Positions 1 to 5,545 of a stretch of 5,622 nucleotides of DNA are shown here, piece by piece; within the stretch, counting starts at the first letter, position 1; each line of letters begins with the position of its first letter. The DNA is taken from assembly GCA_003136075.1 (NCBI GenBank), contig PNBP01000107.1, positions 1-5,622 on the forward strand. The letters run 5' to 3'. The translations under genes were made by a program, and so were the position numbers. Under the pieces are notes generated by a model. The model ran no database searches. It was not told the origin of the DNA and saw only the letters and a program-made list of their open reading frames with translations. This stretch comes from Methanoregula sp. (GTDB lineage: Archaea; Halobacteriota; Methanomicrobia; Methanomicrobiales; Methanospirillaceae).

Positions 1-2
1 GA

Positions 3-92
3 AATACTACACTATTGCAACCGGGGGGTGCCACAGCGGCGGGGGCGAAGGCAAGGATTGCCGGAGCCCTCGAAAGCGTTAGGGCAATTTAA
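3..92 (+). CDS. 3' end of an unidentified gene (partial)
   Basis: An open frame enters from the left edge and stops at TAA (90-92), giving about 29 residues rich in Ala and Gly with a pattern of alternating charged and small residues (GGATAAGAKARIAGALES), as in a C-terminal helix. The frame at position 1 is also open, but its translation looks uncoded, with many Arg, Pro and Cys. The frame at position 2 stops at about 68-70 bases of reading. I do not recognise the family, and the fragment is too short to assign a function. It lies in the same direction as the triosephosphate isomerase gene, 117 bases upstream of it. The gap has only weak signals: a short CTTGT/ACAAG inverted repeat at 122-137 and AT-rich patches near 88-120. 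Confidence 0.4.
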   Translation, partial: NTTLLQPGGATAAGAKARIAGALESVRAI

Positions 93-196
93 TTTGAGAA
101 TTTCTACAGTACCAATTTTTACTTGTCGTTCTACAAGCGCCAATCCCACGCGATCGAAAGGTCTAATGATGACCCGGTGTAATTCACCTATAACGT

Positions 197-204
197 AAGG
201 AGGT
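197..204 (+). promoter_or_regulatory. Strong ribosome binding site of tpiA
   Basis: AAGGAGGT lies five bases before the ATG at 210 and is complementary to the 3' end of archaeal 16S rRNA (AUCACCUCCU). It fixes the start of the isomerase gene. A 10-codon frame (ATG at 166, stop at 196-198) ends right at this site; it is probably chance. Confidence 0.85.
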
Positions 205-209
205 TATTC

Positions 210-878
210 ATGCCGTCGCCTTTGATCCTTGTCAACTTGAAAACCTACAAAGAGGGAATGGGAAACCGGGCACACCAGATAGCCACTGCTGCACAACTGG
301 TCGCCCGCGAGAGTGGTACAACAATTGGTATCGCCCCGAATTTTATCGATCTCCACCCGCTCTGTCACCATTTCACAATACCCGTCTACGCACAGCACGT
401 GGATGGATCTGAGCCGGGCGCTCATACCGGGCAGATTAATGCAGATGCAATAAAATTTGCCGGAGCGACCGGGTCTCTGGTGAACCACTCCGAACGGCGC
501 CTCACGCTTGCCGATATCGAAGCATCAGTCCGGGCACTTCAGGCGCATAAACTGATTGCTATTGTCTGCACAAATAACGATATCACCAGCGCTGCCGCTT
601 CTGCACTCTCACCGGAATATGTTGCTATCGAACCCCCGGAACTTATCGGTAGCGGTGTTTCTGTTTCAAAAGCAAACCCGGAGATCATACGGAAATCAGT
701 TGCCGCAGTCCATGCCATCAACCCGAAAATAAAAGTGCTCACGGGTGCCGGTATCCAGTCCGGGGAATGTGTGAAAATTGCCGTTGATCTTGGCACGGAT
801 GGCGTGCTTCTTGCATCCAGTGTGGTGAAATCAGCGGATCCGGCAGCTGTGCTCCGGGATCTGGTTTCAAAACTCTGA
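210..878 (+). CDS. tpiA: Triosephosphate isomerase, archaeal type
   Basis: This cytosolic enzyme interconverts glyceraldehyde 3-phosphate and dihydroxyacetone phosphate, which in a methanogen mainly serves gluconeogenesis and sugar or lipid-backbone synthesis. The 222-residue TIM barrel has the short archaeal length (bacterial enzymes are about 250). Visible active-site parts are Asn9-Leu-Lys11 in the first strand, the catalytic His93 in VNHSERR (91-97), the catalytic Glu141 followed by the flexible loop 6 in [11 protein letters not shown] (139-149), and the phosphate-binding GAGI (179-182) and ASSVVK (202-207) segments. All key residues are present, so the enzyme should be active. The ATG is fixed by the AAGGAGGT site just upstream. 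The gene appears to be its own transcription unit: it has a T-run right after the stop and a minus-strand gene converges on it. Family assignment is essentially certain. Confidence 0.97.
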   Translation: MPSPLILVNLKTYKEGMGNRAHQIATAAQLVARESGTTIGIAPNFIDLHPLCHHFTIPVYAQHVDGSEPGAHTGQINADAIKFAGATGSLVNHSERRLTLADIEASVRALQAHKLIAIVCTNNDITSAAASALSPEYVAIEPPELIGSGVSVSKANPEIIRKSVAAVHAINPKIKVLTGAGIQSGECVKIAVDLGTDGVLLASSVVKSADPAAVLRDLVSKL

Positions 879-882
879 TATG

Positions 883-900
883 CTTTTTTTATAAAAACAG
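883..900 (+). terminator. Oligo-T terminator after tpiA
   Basis: A run of seven T (884-890) begins six bases after the tpiA stop codon, with no notable hairpin, as expected for archaeal intrinsic termination. The A-rich stretch just after it (892-896) reads as T5 on the minus strand and could also end the small converging gene at 912-1013. Confidence 0.6.
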
Positions 901-911
901 AAATAGGATTT

Positions 912-1013
912 TTATTTAATTACCAGGTACCAGACACCAACCACCACGAGAAAGAGAACTATTCCAATACCAATCACCGTAACATTGCTGATTTCAGAGG
1001 ATTCTTCTGCCAT
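912..1013 (-). CDS. 33-residue single-pass membrane protein, unannotated type
   Basis: On the minus strand an ATG at 1013 opens a 33-codon frame ending in TAA (914-912). The predicted protein has an acidic, polar N-terminus of about 10 residues (MAEESSEISN) and then about 20 hydrophobic residues (11-32: Val, Ile, Gly, Leu, Phe, with Trp28 and Tyr29 near the far interface), ending in Lys33. This is a typical single membrane helix with a short tail on each side. Translation signals support it: GGTGAA (1026-1021) lies seven bases before the ATG, and a good archaeal TATA box lies about 50 bases upstream. It converges on tpiA. I do not recognise a family. Such miniproteins are often subunits or regulators of membrane complexes, but nothing here names a partner. 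The helix, ribosome site and promoter together make a chance frame unlikely. Confidence 0.7.
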   Translation of the reverse strand: MAEESSEISNVTVIGIGIVLFLVVVGVWYLVIK

Positions 1014-1020
1014 GATACAC

Positions 1021-1080
1021 TTCACCCGTGGATGACCCACCTACATTAATCGTTTATGTTTGAGTATTTAATTTTTGTTA
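1021..1080 (-). promoter_or_regulatory. TATA box and ribosome binding site of the 33-residue gene
   Basis: Read on the minus strand, ATTAAATAC (1072-1064) closely matches the archaeal TATA consensus and follows an A-rich stretch (AACAAAA) that could act as the TFB-recognition element. A transcript start about 25 bases downstream (near 1042) would leave a leader of about 29 bases carrying GGTGAA at 1026-1021, well spaced for the ATG at 1013. The start position is inferred. Confidence 0.55.
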
Positions 1081-1119
1081 AAAAAACGGGAATTCGTGCA
1101 GGGAAACACGCATCAGGGT

Positions 1120-1127
1120 AAAAAAAA
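1120..1127 (-). terminator. Oligo-T terminator after the HTH-CBS gene
   Basis: On the minus strand a run of eight T (1127-1120) follows the HTH-CBS stop codon by about 70 bases, and a second run of seven T lies at 1086-1080. Both fit archaeal oligo-T termination. The 1087-1197 stretch otherwise holds no convincing gene on either strand. Confidence 0.5.
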
Positions 1128-1197
1128 GGAACGGGATAGTCACTGTCGTGAATGAGGCCCCCCACGATACCACCAATTTCGCGTGGCGTGAACAAAA

Positions 1198-1752
1198 TTA
1201 CACGATAAGTGAGATCAAATCATGTTTCGTGATAACACCGCGGACGCTCCGTCCGTCCACCACCAGCACCGCATGGTTCTGCTGGAGAATACTGACTACA
1301 GTTTCTACATCTATATCCGGAGGAACGGTCGGAAATCCGGGTTCCATGAAATCCCGGACCATAAACAACTGGGTTTTATGAAGGCGCTGCTGTTCGATCG
1401 CTTTGACAATGACCGATTCGGAAATGCAGCCAACCGGGACGCCCCGTTCAATGACCGGCAGCTGGGAGATATTATTCTTCTCAAAGATCTCCACGGCAAG
1501 CGAGATGCTCTCCTGTGGCTGGACTGAAAGCACCGGCGCATGCATGATCTGGGCGGCCGTGATCTTTTTTGGTTCAGTACGGTTAAAGACGGTGATGATT
1601 TTGTTGAGTGTACTGACCCGGGGATCAACGCTTCCTGCCTCAATGCGTGCCACCATGGACTGGCTGATGCCGGCACGTTTGGCAAGTTCCGTCTGCCTCA
1701 AACCCAGTGCCTCACGGCGGGCACGGAGTTCCTCCGGTGTAGGGATATTCAT
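1198..1752 (-). CDS. XRE-type helix-turn-helix regulator with paired CBS domains
   Basis: This 184-residue protein is a predicted DNA-binding transcription regulator with a ligand-sensing module. Residues 7-57 form an XRE/Cro helix-turn-helix (LGLRQTELAKRAGIS, then SQSMVARIEAG as recognition helix). Residues about 64-121 form the first CBS motif (AAQIMHAPVLSVQPQESI, then ISQLPVIERGVPVGCIS) and 128-184 the second (VRDFMEP, then VLVVDGRSVRGVITKHDLI). CBS pairs commonly bind adenine nucleotides or S-adenosylmethionine, so the protein probably tunes transcription to energy or cofactor state; the ligand is not readable here. The architecture is common in euryarchaea (the COG3620 type). No ribosome binding site precedes the ATG, which suggests a leaderless transcript. 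It is divergent from the ligase operon across a 498-base gap and could regulate it or itself, but this is only positional. Function class is firm; the target is unknown. Confidence 0.94.
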   Translation of the reverse strand: MNIPTPEELRARREALGLRQTELAKRAGISQSMVARIEAGSVDPRVSTLNKIITVFNRTEPKKITAAQIMHAPVLSVQPQESISLAVEIFEKNNISQLPVIERGVPVGCISESVIVKAIEQQRLHKTQLFMVRDFMEPGFPTVPPDIDVETVVSILQQNHAVLVVDGRSVRGVITKHDLISLIV

Positions 1753-1770
1753 ATATAATTACTACTGGTC

Positions 1771-1784
1771 ATAGAAAAATATCA
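1771..1784 (-). promoter_or_regulatory. Candidate TATA region of the HTH-CBS gene
   Basis: On the minus strand GATATTTTTCTATG (1784-1771) ends about 18 bases, and its ATATTTTT core lies about 22-30 bases, upstream of the ATG at 1752. That is where a TATA box would sit if transcription began at or next to the start codon. The absence of any GGAGG or GGTGA before the ATG agrees with a leaderless mRNA. The match to the TATA consensus is only moderate. Confidence 0.35.
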
Positions 1785-2005
1785 ATCTTATGCACAACAA
1801 TCAAAAATTTTCGTACCTGCGACAAGGAACTTCTTGAAGAATCCATATCTGTTCCCGTTGGCGCGGTTCGCGTAGTTGAGCTGATGTCCCTATACACAGG
1901 TTTATTACCAGTATGTGGTCAGGAAAACTCTCGGTGCAAAATTCTTTAAAGACCAGCACCTATAGAAGCTAAATAGCATAATCCCCTGCAGTCCTTGAGG
2001 GATTA
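1785..2005. other. Divergent intergenic region with short palindromes, no secure gene
   Basis: No frame here has a usable start, ribosome site and protein-like sequence together. Visible structures are TTCTTGAAGAA (1831-1841), CGCG-GTT-CGCG (1862-1872) and the perfect 10-base palindrome TCTTTAAAGA (1943-1952). Candidate plus-strand TATA boxes are TTCTTTAAA (1942-1950) and CTAAATAG (1969-1976). Either could drive the downstream ligase operon, and the palindromes are possible operator sites for the divergent HTH-CBS protein. A stop-free but start-less stretch (1758-1948, plus strand) may be a decayed gene. Assignments in this region are tentative. Confidence 0.4.
1980..2004 (+). promoter_or_regulatory. 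Inverted repeat covering a possible ribosome binding site
   Basis: AATCCC (1980-1985) and GGGATT (1999-2004) can pair across a 13-base loop. The 3' arm overlaps GAGGG (1997-2001), which is placed like a ribosome binding site for the GTG at 2006. If transcribed, the hairpin would partly hide that site. It could equally be a protein-binding palindrome. Confidence 0.3.
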
Positions 2006-2254
2006 GTGTTGAACATGACTGATTCTCTCAACAGTGACGATGACGAAGAAGGGAACCAACGGCGGTTTGCTTTCTCTTTTGTAATGATATCCTGCCATAC
2101 CATGGCAGGTTTAGGAATACAGATCATTCACCATGGTGTTCTCCGGTTTTTGCTCCTGGTACACGATAGTATACCAGAAATTGACAGACTTACTGCCTTC
2201 AACAGCGGTTTAAACGGTTCCCCTCAGGAACACGGTGAGATGATGAGCCGATGA
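2006..2254 (+). CDS. Doubtful 82-codon leader gene
   Basis: A GTG at 2006 (or ATG at 2015) opens a frame of up to 82 codons. For it: GAGGG lies five bases before the GTG, and its TGA overlaps the ATG of the next gene (ATGA, 2251-2254), the same coupling used within the operon. Against it: the protein matches nothing I know, starts with an acidic run (SDDDEEG), then mixes hydrophobic and His-rich pieces without a clear helix or motif. Its third codon positions are less GC-rich than in neighbouring genes, and the DNA is packed with inverted repeats. It may be a short leader peptide gene that couples translation to the operon, or just untranslated leader. Confidence 0.25.
   Translation: MLNMTDSLNSDDDEEGNQRRFAFSFVMISCHTMAGLGIQIIHHGVLRFLLLVHDSIPEIDRLTAFNSGLNGSPQEHGEMMSR
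2091..2109. repeat. Perfect 8-base inverted repeat
   Basis: CCTGCCAT (2091-2098) and ATGGCAGG (2102-2109) form a perfect 8-base stem with a 3-base loop. Two further palindromic elements follow closely: CACCATGGTG (2129-2138) and CTGGTA/TACCAG (2156-2161 with 2172-2177). All lie in the 250 bases before the ligase operon and could shape a 5' leader RNA or act as operators. Confidence 0.55.
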
Positions 2255-3054
2255 ACAATCGTTGGGGTGAAAACCCGCAGTTGAACGAACTGCTCCAGTC
2301 GCCGGGCATCGCAGCACCCATCCCGGATTCTTCATCAAAAATTACCGAAATCATCCCCCCGGTACCGGAACCGGACTTTGTTTCGCAGAGAAAGTCGGTG
2401 TCACGGGCGACTACAAAAAAAGGACCGGGGATGACAAAGGATTCGCTGTTTGTTGTGCGTCGTGGAACTACGTATCACGTAATCAGTGAGGATTACTCCT
2501 ACAAAACCGAGCCGTATTATACCATACTCCAGCATGAAGTTGCCGGAAAAACCGTCAGCCCCACAAGCAGGCAGGTGCTGGATGCGTACGTTGTCCCGAT
2601 CTGCCTGGAGCGGTTGAAACAGGCAGGAATACCTGTGTGTGACTGGGGAATATCTCAAGCGTACGTTCCGTTCCCTTCGATCCTGTACGGTCTGAACTAT
2701 TTTGCCACGTCGTCGGATTATTTTGTTGTCAGCGATAACGAACAGGCAAAAGAGACGATCAAACATATCACCAACAAGGGGAAATACCCGTTCTGCTACC
2801 AGAAACTTGGGGAAGAAGCGACCATCCATACCTGCACCGCGATATTTGGAAAGACCATTAAAAAATGCAGTGCCGTTTCCCGGTATGCCGAGCAGATCTA
2901 CGATATTTTCTCCATCCCGCTTGTCAGCATGGTCTTTGTAAAAACCGGAAATGAATTTGCGCTCTCCTCACTGGCACCGACGCGGTATAACCACCTCACC
3001 GAACCGGAACGGTCATTGCTTACGTCATACCTTAACCACCAGGAGTTCCTATGA
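2251..3054 (+). CDS. RLAN-domain protein (stand-alone N-terminal partner of an ATP-grasp ligase)
   Basis: This 267-residue soluble protein carries what appears to be the RLAN domain (RimK-like ATP-grasp N-terminal domain, Pfam PF14401), usually fused in front of an ATP-grasp ligase. Family-like features are the TEPYYTILQHEVAGKTVSPTS segment (87-107; fused relatives have a YY...LLAEARGH.V.PS pattern) and the C-terminal IFGKTIKKCS...IYDIFSIPLVSMVF...LSSLAPTRYNHL region (198-249; relatives have a FG, then F..PLLRV, then IRPL.L pattern). I recall these patterns rather than having aligned them. Residues 1-60 are a Pro/Ser-rich, probably disordered extension; a second ATG at residue 61 (2431), after AGGA, is a possible alternative start. 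GC-rich third codon positions before 2431 favour the upstream start. The gene overlaps the ATP-grasp gene by four bases, so the two products probably work as a complex. The role of RLAN is unknown; it may present or recognise the substrate. Confidence 0.72.
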   Translation: MNNRWGENPQLNELLQSPGIAAPIPDSSSKITEIIPPVPEPDFVSQRKSVSRATTKKGPGMTKDSLFVVRRGTTYHVISEDYSYKTEPYYTILQHEVAGKTVSPTSRQVLDAYVVPICLERLKQAGIPVCDWGISQAYVPFPSILYGLNYFATSSDYFVVSDNEQAKETIKHITNKGKYPFCYQKLGEEATIHTCTAIFGKTIKKCSAVSRYAEQIYDIFSIPLVSMVFVKTGNEFALSSLAPTRYNHLTEPERSLLTSYLNHQEFL

Positions 3055-3923
3055 GCAAGCTTGGTATTTTTGTCGACAGGAAAACCCTCTCGAACTCCGA
3101 GCAGCTCAATGCCCTTATCCACTGCAGGGATGTCGCTGAAGAGATGGGGCACTCGGCCAATTTCCTGTTTCCGGTGGATATCAACAAGATCCCCAAAATG
3201 GATGCACTGTTCATCCGAGCCCGCACGGATCCCATGAACGTGACCTATGTAGCATCGCGTATGGCGGAAATGCATGGTATACCGGTGATCGATGACCCTC
3301 AGTCCATCCAGATCTGCGGCGATAAGATCAACATGTATTCCCACCTGCAGAAAAAAGGTGTCTCACTCCCAAAGACGGTCTTTCTCTCAAAAAATGACCT
3401 GTCCGTTGAAAGAGTGGCCAGACTTTTCGATGATATGGGATCGCCGCTTATCATAAAAGAGCCCTCGACATCATTTTCACTCCGGGTCGAGAAGGTGACC
3501 GATATTGCAGAATTTTTCCATGTCGCACACCGGTTCATCAAGATGTCAGACTGGATCGTCGTCCAGCAGTTTGTGCAGAGCACCTATGACTGGCGGGTGG
3601 GAGTGCTGGGCGGGGAACTACTCTATGCCTGCAAATATACCATTCCGTCAGTGACATTTAAGATCCAGGCGTCAGTGAACGGCCATATTGTCTATTGCGG
3701 GGTCGAGAGTGTTCCTGAAAATGCCGTGCCACCGCATGTGATCCAGCTGGGTATTGACGCGGCAAAAGCGATTGGTACCGGGCTCTATGGTGTCGATATC
3801 AAAAATAATAACGGGGATGCGTGTGTCATCGAGGTCAATGACAATCCTTCTCTTGAGAGCGGTGAGGATGCCGATTACCCGTTTGTCTATGAAAAAATAG
3901 TTTCTCACCTTTTTGCGAAGTGA
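3051..3923 (+). CDS. RimK-like ATP-grasp carboxylate-amine ligase
   Basis: The 290-residue protein should activate a carboxylate as an acyl phosphate with ATP and join it to an amine, forming an amide or peptide bond. Visible parts: N-terminal Rossmann-like region (1-80) with MDALFIRARTD (50-60), then DDPQSI (81-86) and DK92; ATP-binding Lys136 in LIIKEP; a loop SFSLRVEKV (141-149); hinge VVQQFV (170-175); YDWRVGVLGGELLYACKY (179-196); and metal-binding Asp249 (YGVDIK) with Glu261 and Asn263 (IEVNDNPSLESGEDA). These match the ligase half of RLAN-ATP-grasp proteins more closely than ribosomal-protein-modifying RimK. Two family positions look altered: the loop has Arg where I expect Gly (SFSxGV), and the hinge has Gln173 where Glu is usual. 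Catalytic lysine and metal ligands remain, so activity is likely. Substrates are unknown. It follows the RLAN gene with an ATGA overlap. Confidence 0.92.
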   Translation: MSKLGIFVDRKTLSNSEQLNALIHCRDVAEEMGHSANFLFPVDINKIPKMDALFIRARTDPMNVTYVASRMAEMHGIPVIDDPQSIQICGDKINMYSHLQKKGVSLPKTVFLSKNDLSVERVARLFDDMGSPLIIKEPSTSFSLRVEKVTDIAEFFHVAHRFIKMSDWIVVQQFVQSTYDWRVGVLGGELLYACKYTIPSVTFKIQASVNGHIVYCGVESVPENAVPPHVIQLGIDAAKAIGTGLYGVDIKNNNGDACVIEVNDNPSLESGEDADYPFVYEKIVSHLFAK

Positions 3924-3930
3924 TAATTCC

Positions 3931-4440
3931 TTGACAGAAAACTGGCTTTTACGTGCTGAAGATATCTGTATACGCTGCGGCGGACATTGCTGTGATGATG
4001 CACATCCTCCCATCTCGGATACCTGTTACCAGCGGCTCATCGCTGCCGGCGTTTCCCCGGATTGTTTTGAAATGCAGGGTTACCGGCGTTTGAAGACTCA
4101 CCCGGATGGAACATGCATCATGATGCAGGGCGGGAAGTGCACGATCCATGACATAAAACCCGAGACCTGCAGGGCAGGGCCATTCACGTTCGATCTAAGG
4201 GACGATCGGGTGCAGATTTTCCTGAAATTTGAATCCATCTGCCCAGTTGTCGGGCTCTTTAAAGAAGTTCCATCTGCTTACAACCTGCAATATGAACAAT
4301 CAGTACGAAATATCGCACATCTCGTTTCAAACCTGTCCCGCGAGGAACTGGTCGTCATCAGCCATATTGATGAGCCGGATACAGAAAAAGTCGCAGAGAT
4401 CCCAATGGGGGATATCGGGTCCTATGTCAATCGGCACTGA
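3931..4440 (+). CDS. YkgJ-family cysteine-cluster metal-binding protein
   Basis: This 169-residue protein belongs to the CxxCxxCC (YkgJ) group, thought to bind zinc or an iron-sulfur cluster. Residues 13-21 give CIRCGGHCC, followed by Cys32, Cys45, Cys62, and GGKCTIHDIKPETCRAGPF (67-85, with Cys70 and Cys80), plus Cys104. This spacing, with the final C-x-I-x(4)-P-x-x-CR-x-x-P signature, is the family hallmark. There is no signal peptide or membrane helix, so it is cytosolic. I chose the TTG at 3931 because GTGAT (3920-3924) lies six bases before it and pairs with the 16S 3' end; an earlier in-frame TTG at 3913 lacks such a site. The gene begins seven bases after the ATP-grasp stop, and its last 17 bases overlap the next gene. 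A metal-cluster protein is a recurrent neighbour of RLAN ligase genes; its job there is unproven. Confidence 0.83.
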   Translation: MTENWLLRAEDICIRCGGHCCDDAHPPISDTCYQRLIAAGVSPDCFEMQGYRRLKTHPDGTCIMMQGGKCTIHDIKPETCRAGPFTFDLRDDRVQIFLKFESICPVVGLFKEVPSAYNLQYEQSVRNIAHLVSNLSREELVVISHIDEPDTEKVAEIPMGDIGSYVNRH

Positions 4441-5536
4441 ACACGAATATTCGATCAATGACGCACACTTCAGGGCTCAGCCGGTATCAGACCGTGTGAT
4501 CAAATCAATCTGCGGGAGTTTCGAGAGTGAGATCCTGTTTGGCGATGTAAAACTGGGAAAGGAACTCCAGAAGCATGTTCTCGAATTCATTCCCCGCTCT
4601 CATGCCGACTCCATCCTGGCGCTCGAATCGCAGCTGATGCGGGGCATTCACAAATTTTACCGGGTGTTTCCCCACACGTACCACCTGCTCGGGCTGGGGA
4701 TGCACCCGACGCTCACTCTTGACAACACGGGAGTCTGGGATCATGACGAGGGGGAGTATTACGCGGCGTATGACCGGCTGTTTGATATCCACCAGCACGG
4801 GTGGCTGAATATTCAGGCGCTCCAGATCAACCTTTCCTATACAGGGGATAAGGATCTGGTGGCAAGGTTCAACCGGCTCCGCCCACTCCTGCCATACCTT
4901 ATTGCAGTGACGGCATCTTCACCGATAGTAGAGGGCAGGCTTACCGGTGCCATGGACAATCGTCTCATCTATTATCGCGAGAACCAGCGGGTGATACCTG
5001 CGATCTGCCACGGGATTATTCCGGAAACAATTCAAACGGTGGATGATTACCGGGCGGCACAGGAAGTGATTTATGCAGAACTCCGGCAACGGGACGCGGA
5101 AATTCTCTGCGAAGAATGGCTGAACTCAAGCGGGGTGATTGTCCGGTTCTCCCGTAAATGCCTTGAGATCAAGGCACTTGACGAGCAGGAATGTGTCCGT
5201 TCGGATATGGCGGTCTGTGCATTTGTACAGGCGCTGCTCCGGTGCCGGGCACTGTCACTTGAGACTGACCAGGACACGATTCTGGCGCTCACGGAATCGG
5301 TAATTATGCAGGGAACGGCAGTGGTACGAAAGGATCTCGACCGGTTATATGAAGCGGCCTTGGAAAAGGCGACGCCCGAAGAACGCCAGTACCTGCCGGT
5401 CATTCAAAACCGGATAATGCAGGGAAGTCTTGCAGAACAGATATATAAGCGGTACCGGGAAGAACAGGATATTGTTCCTATTCTCTCCGATTTGGCGCAC
5501 TGCCTGCGATTCAATGTGCCGTATGGGCGATATTAA
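4424..5536 (+). CDS. GCS2-family carboxylate-amine ligase (glutamate-cysteine ligase-like)
   Basis: This 370-residue protein has the glutamine-synthetase-like fold of the GCS2/YbdK group, which uses ATP to join the gamma-carboxylate of glutamate, or a similar acid, to an amine. Signatures: the N-terminal metal-binding strand GTEHEYSI (4-11), VLEFIP (52-57), LGLGMHP (89-95), the central NIQALQINLSY (129-139), LPYLIAVTASSPIVEGRLTGAMDNR (156-180), and a catalytic-end strand CLEIKALDEQECVRSDMAV (246-264). Length is normal for the family. The ATG at 4424 places the GTEHE motif at the very N-terminus, as expected; the frame stays open upstream to about 4229, but that part is a shadow of the cysteine-cluster gene. 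The start overlaps that gene by 17 bases, indicating translational coupling; no clear ribosome site is seen. It may make a gamma-glutamyl intermediate that the ATP-grasp enzyme extends. The amine substrate cannot be told, so glutamate-cysteine ligase is a family label only. Confidence 0.9.
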   Translation: MSIGTEHEYSINDAHFRAQPVSDRVIKSICGSFESEILFGDVKLGKELQKHVLEFIPRSHADSILALESQLMRGIHKFYRVFPHTYHLLGLGMHPTLTLDNTGVWDHDEGEYYAAYDRLFDIHQHGWLNIQALQINLSYTGDKDLVARFNRLRPLLPYLIAVTASSPIVEGRLTGAMDNRLIYYRENQRVIPAICHGIIPETIQTVDDYRAAQEVIYAELRQRDAEILCEEWLNSSGVIVRFSRKCLEIKALDEQECVRSDMAVCAFVQALLRCRALSLETDQDTILALTESVIMQGTAVVRKDLDRLYEAALEKATPEERQYLPVIQNRIMQGSLAEQIYKRYREEQDIVPILSDLAHCLRFNVPYGRY

Positions 5537-5545
5537 AATTATGTG

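Noticed and set aside
204..488. Minus-strand 94-codon frame opposite tpiA
   Set aside because: It lies opposite the conserved catalytic region of the isomerase and has no ribosome site or family match.
1222..1774. Several plus-strand frames opposite the HTH-CBS gene
   Set aside because: They are antisense to a clear HTH-CBS protein, and their translations are low in recognisable structure.
2012..2106. Minus-strand 31-codon frame starting at 2106
   Set aside because: Its start lies in the arm of a perfect inverted repeat and it has no ribosome site or recognisable features.
4229..4423. 65-codon upstream extension of the GCS2 frame
   Set aside because: It lies wholly inside the cysteine-cluster gene, has no family similarity, and the GCS2 metal-binding motif begins at the ATG at 4424.
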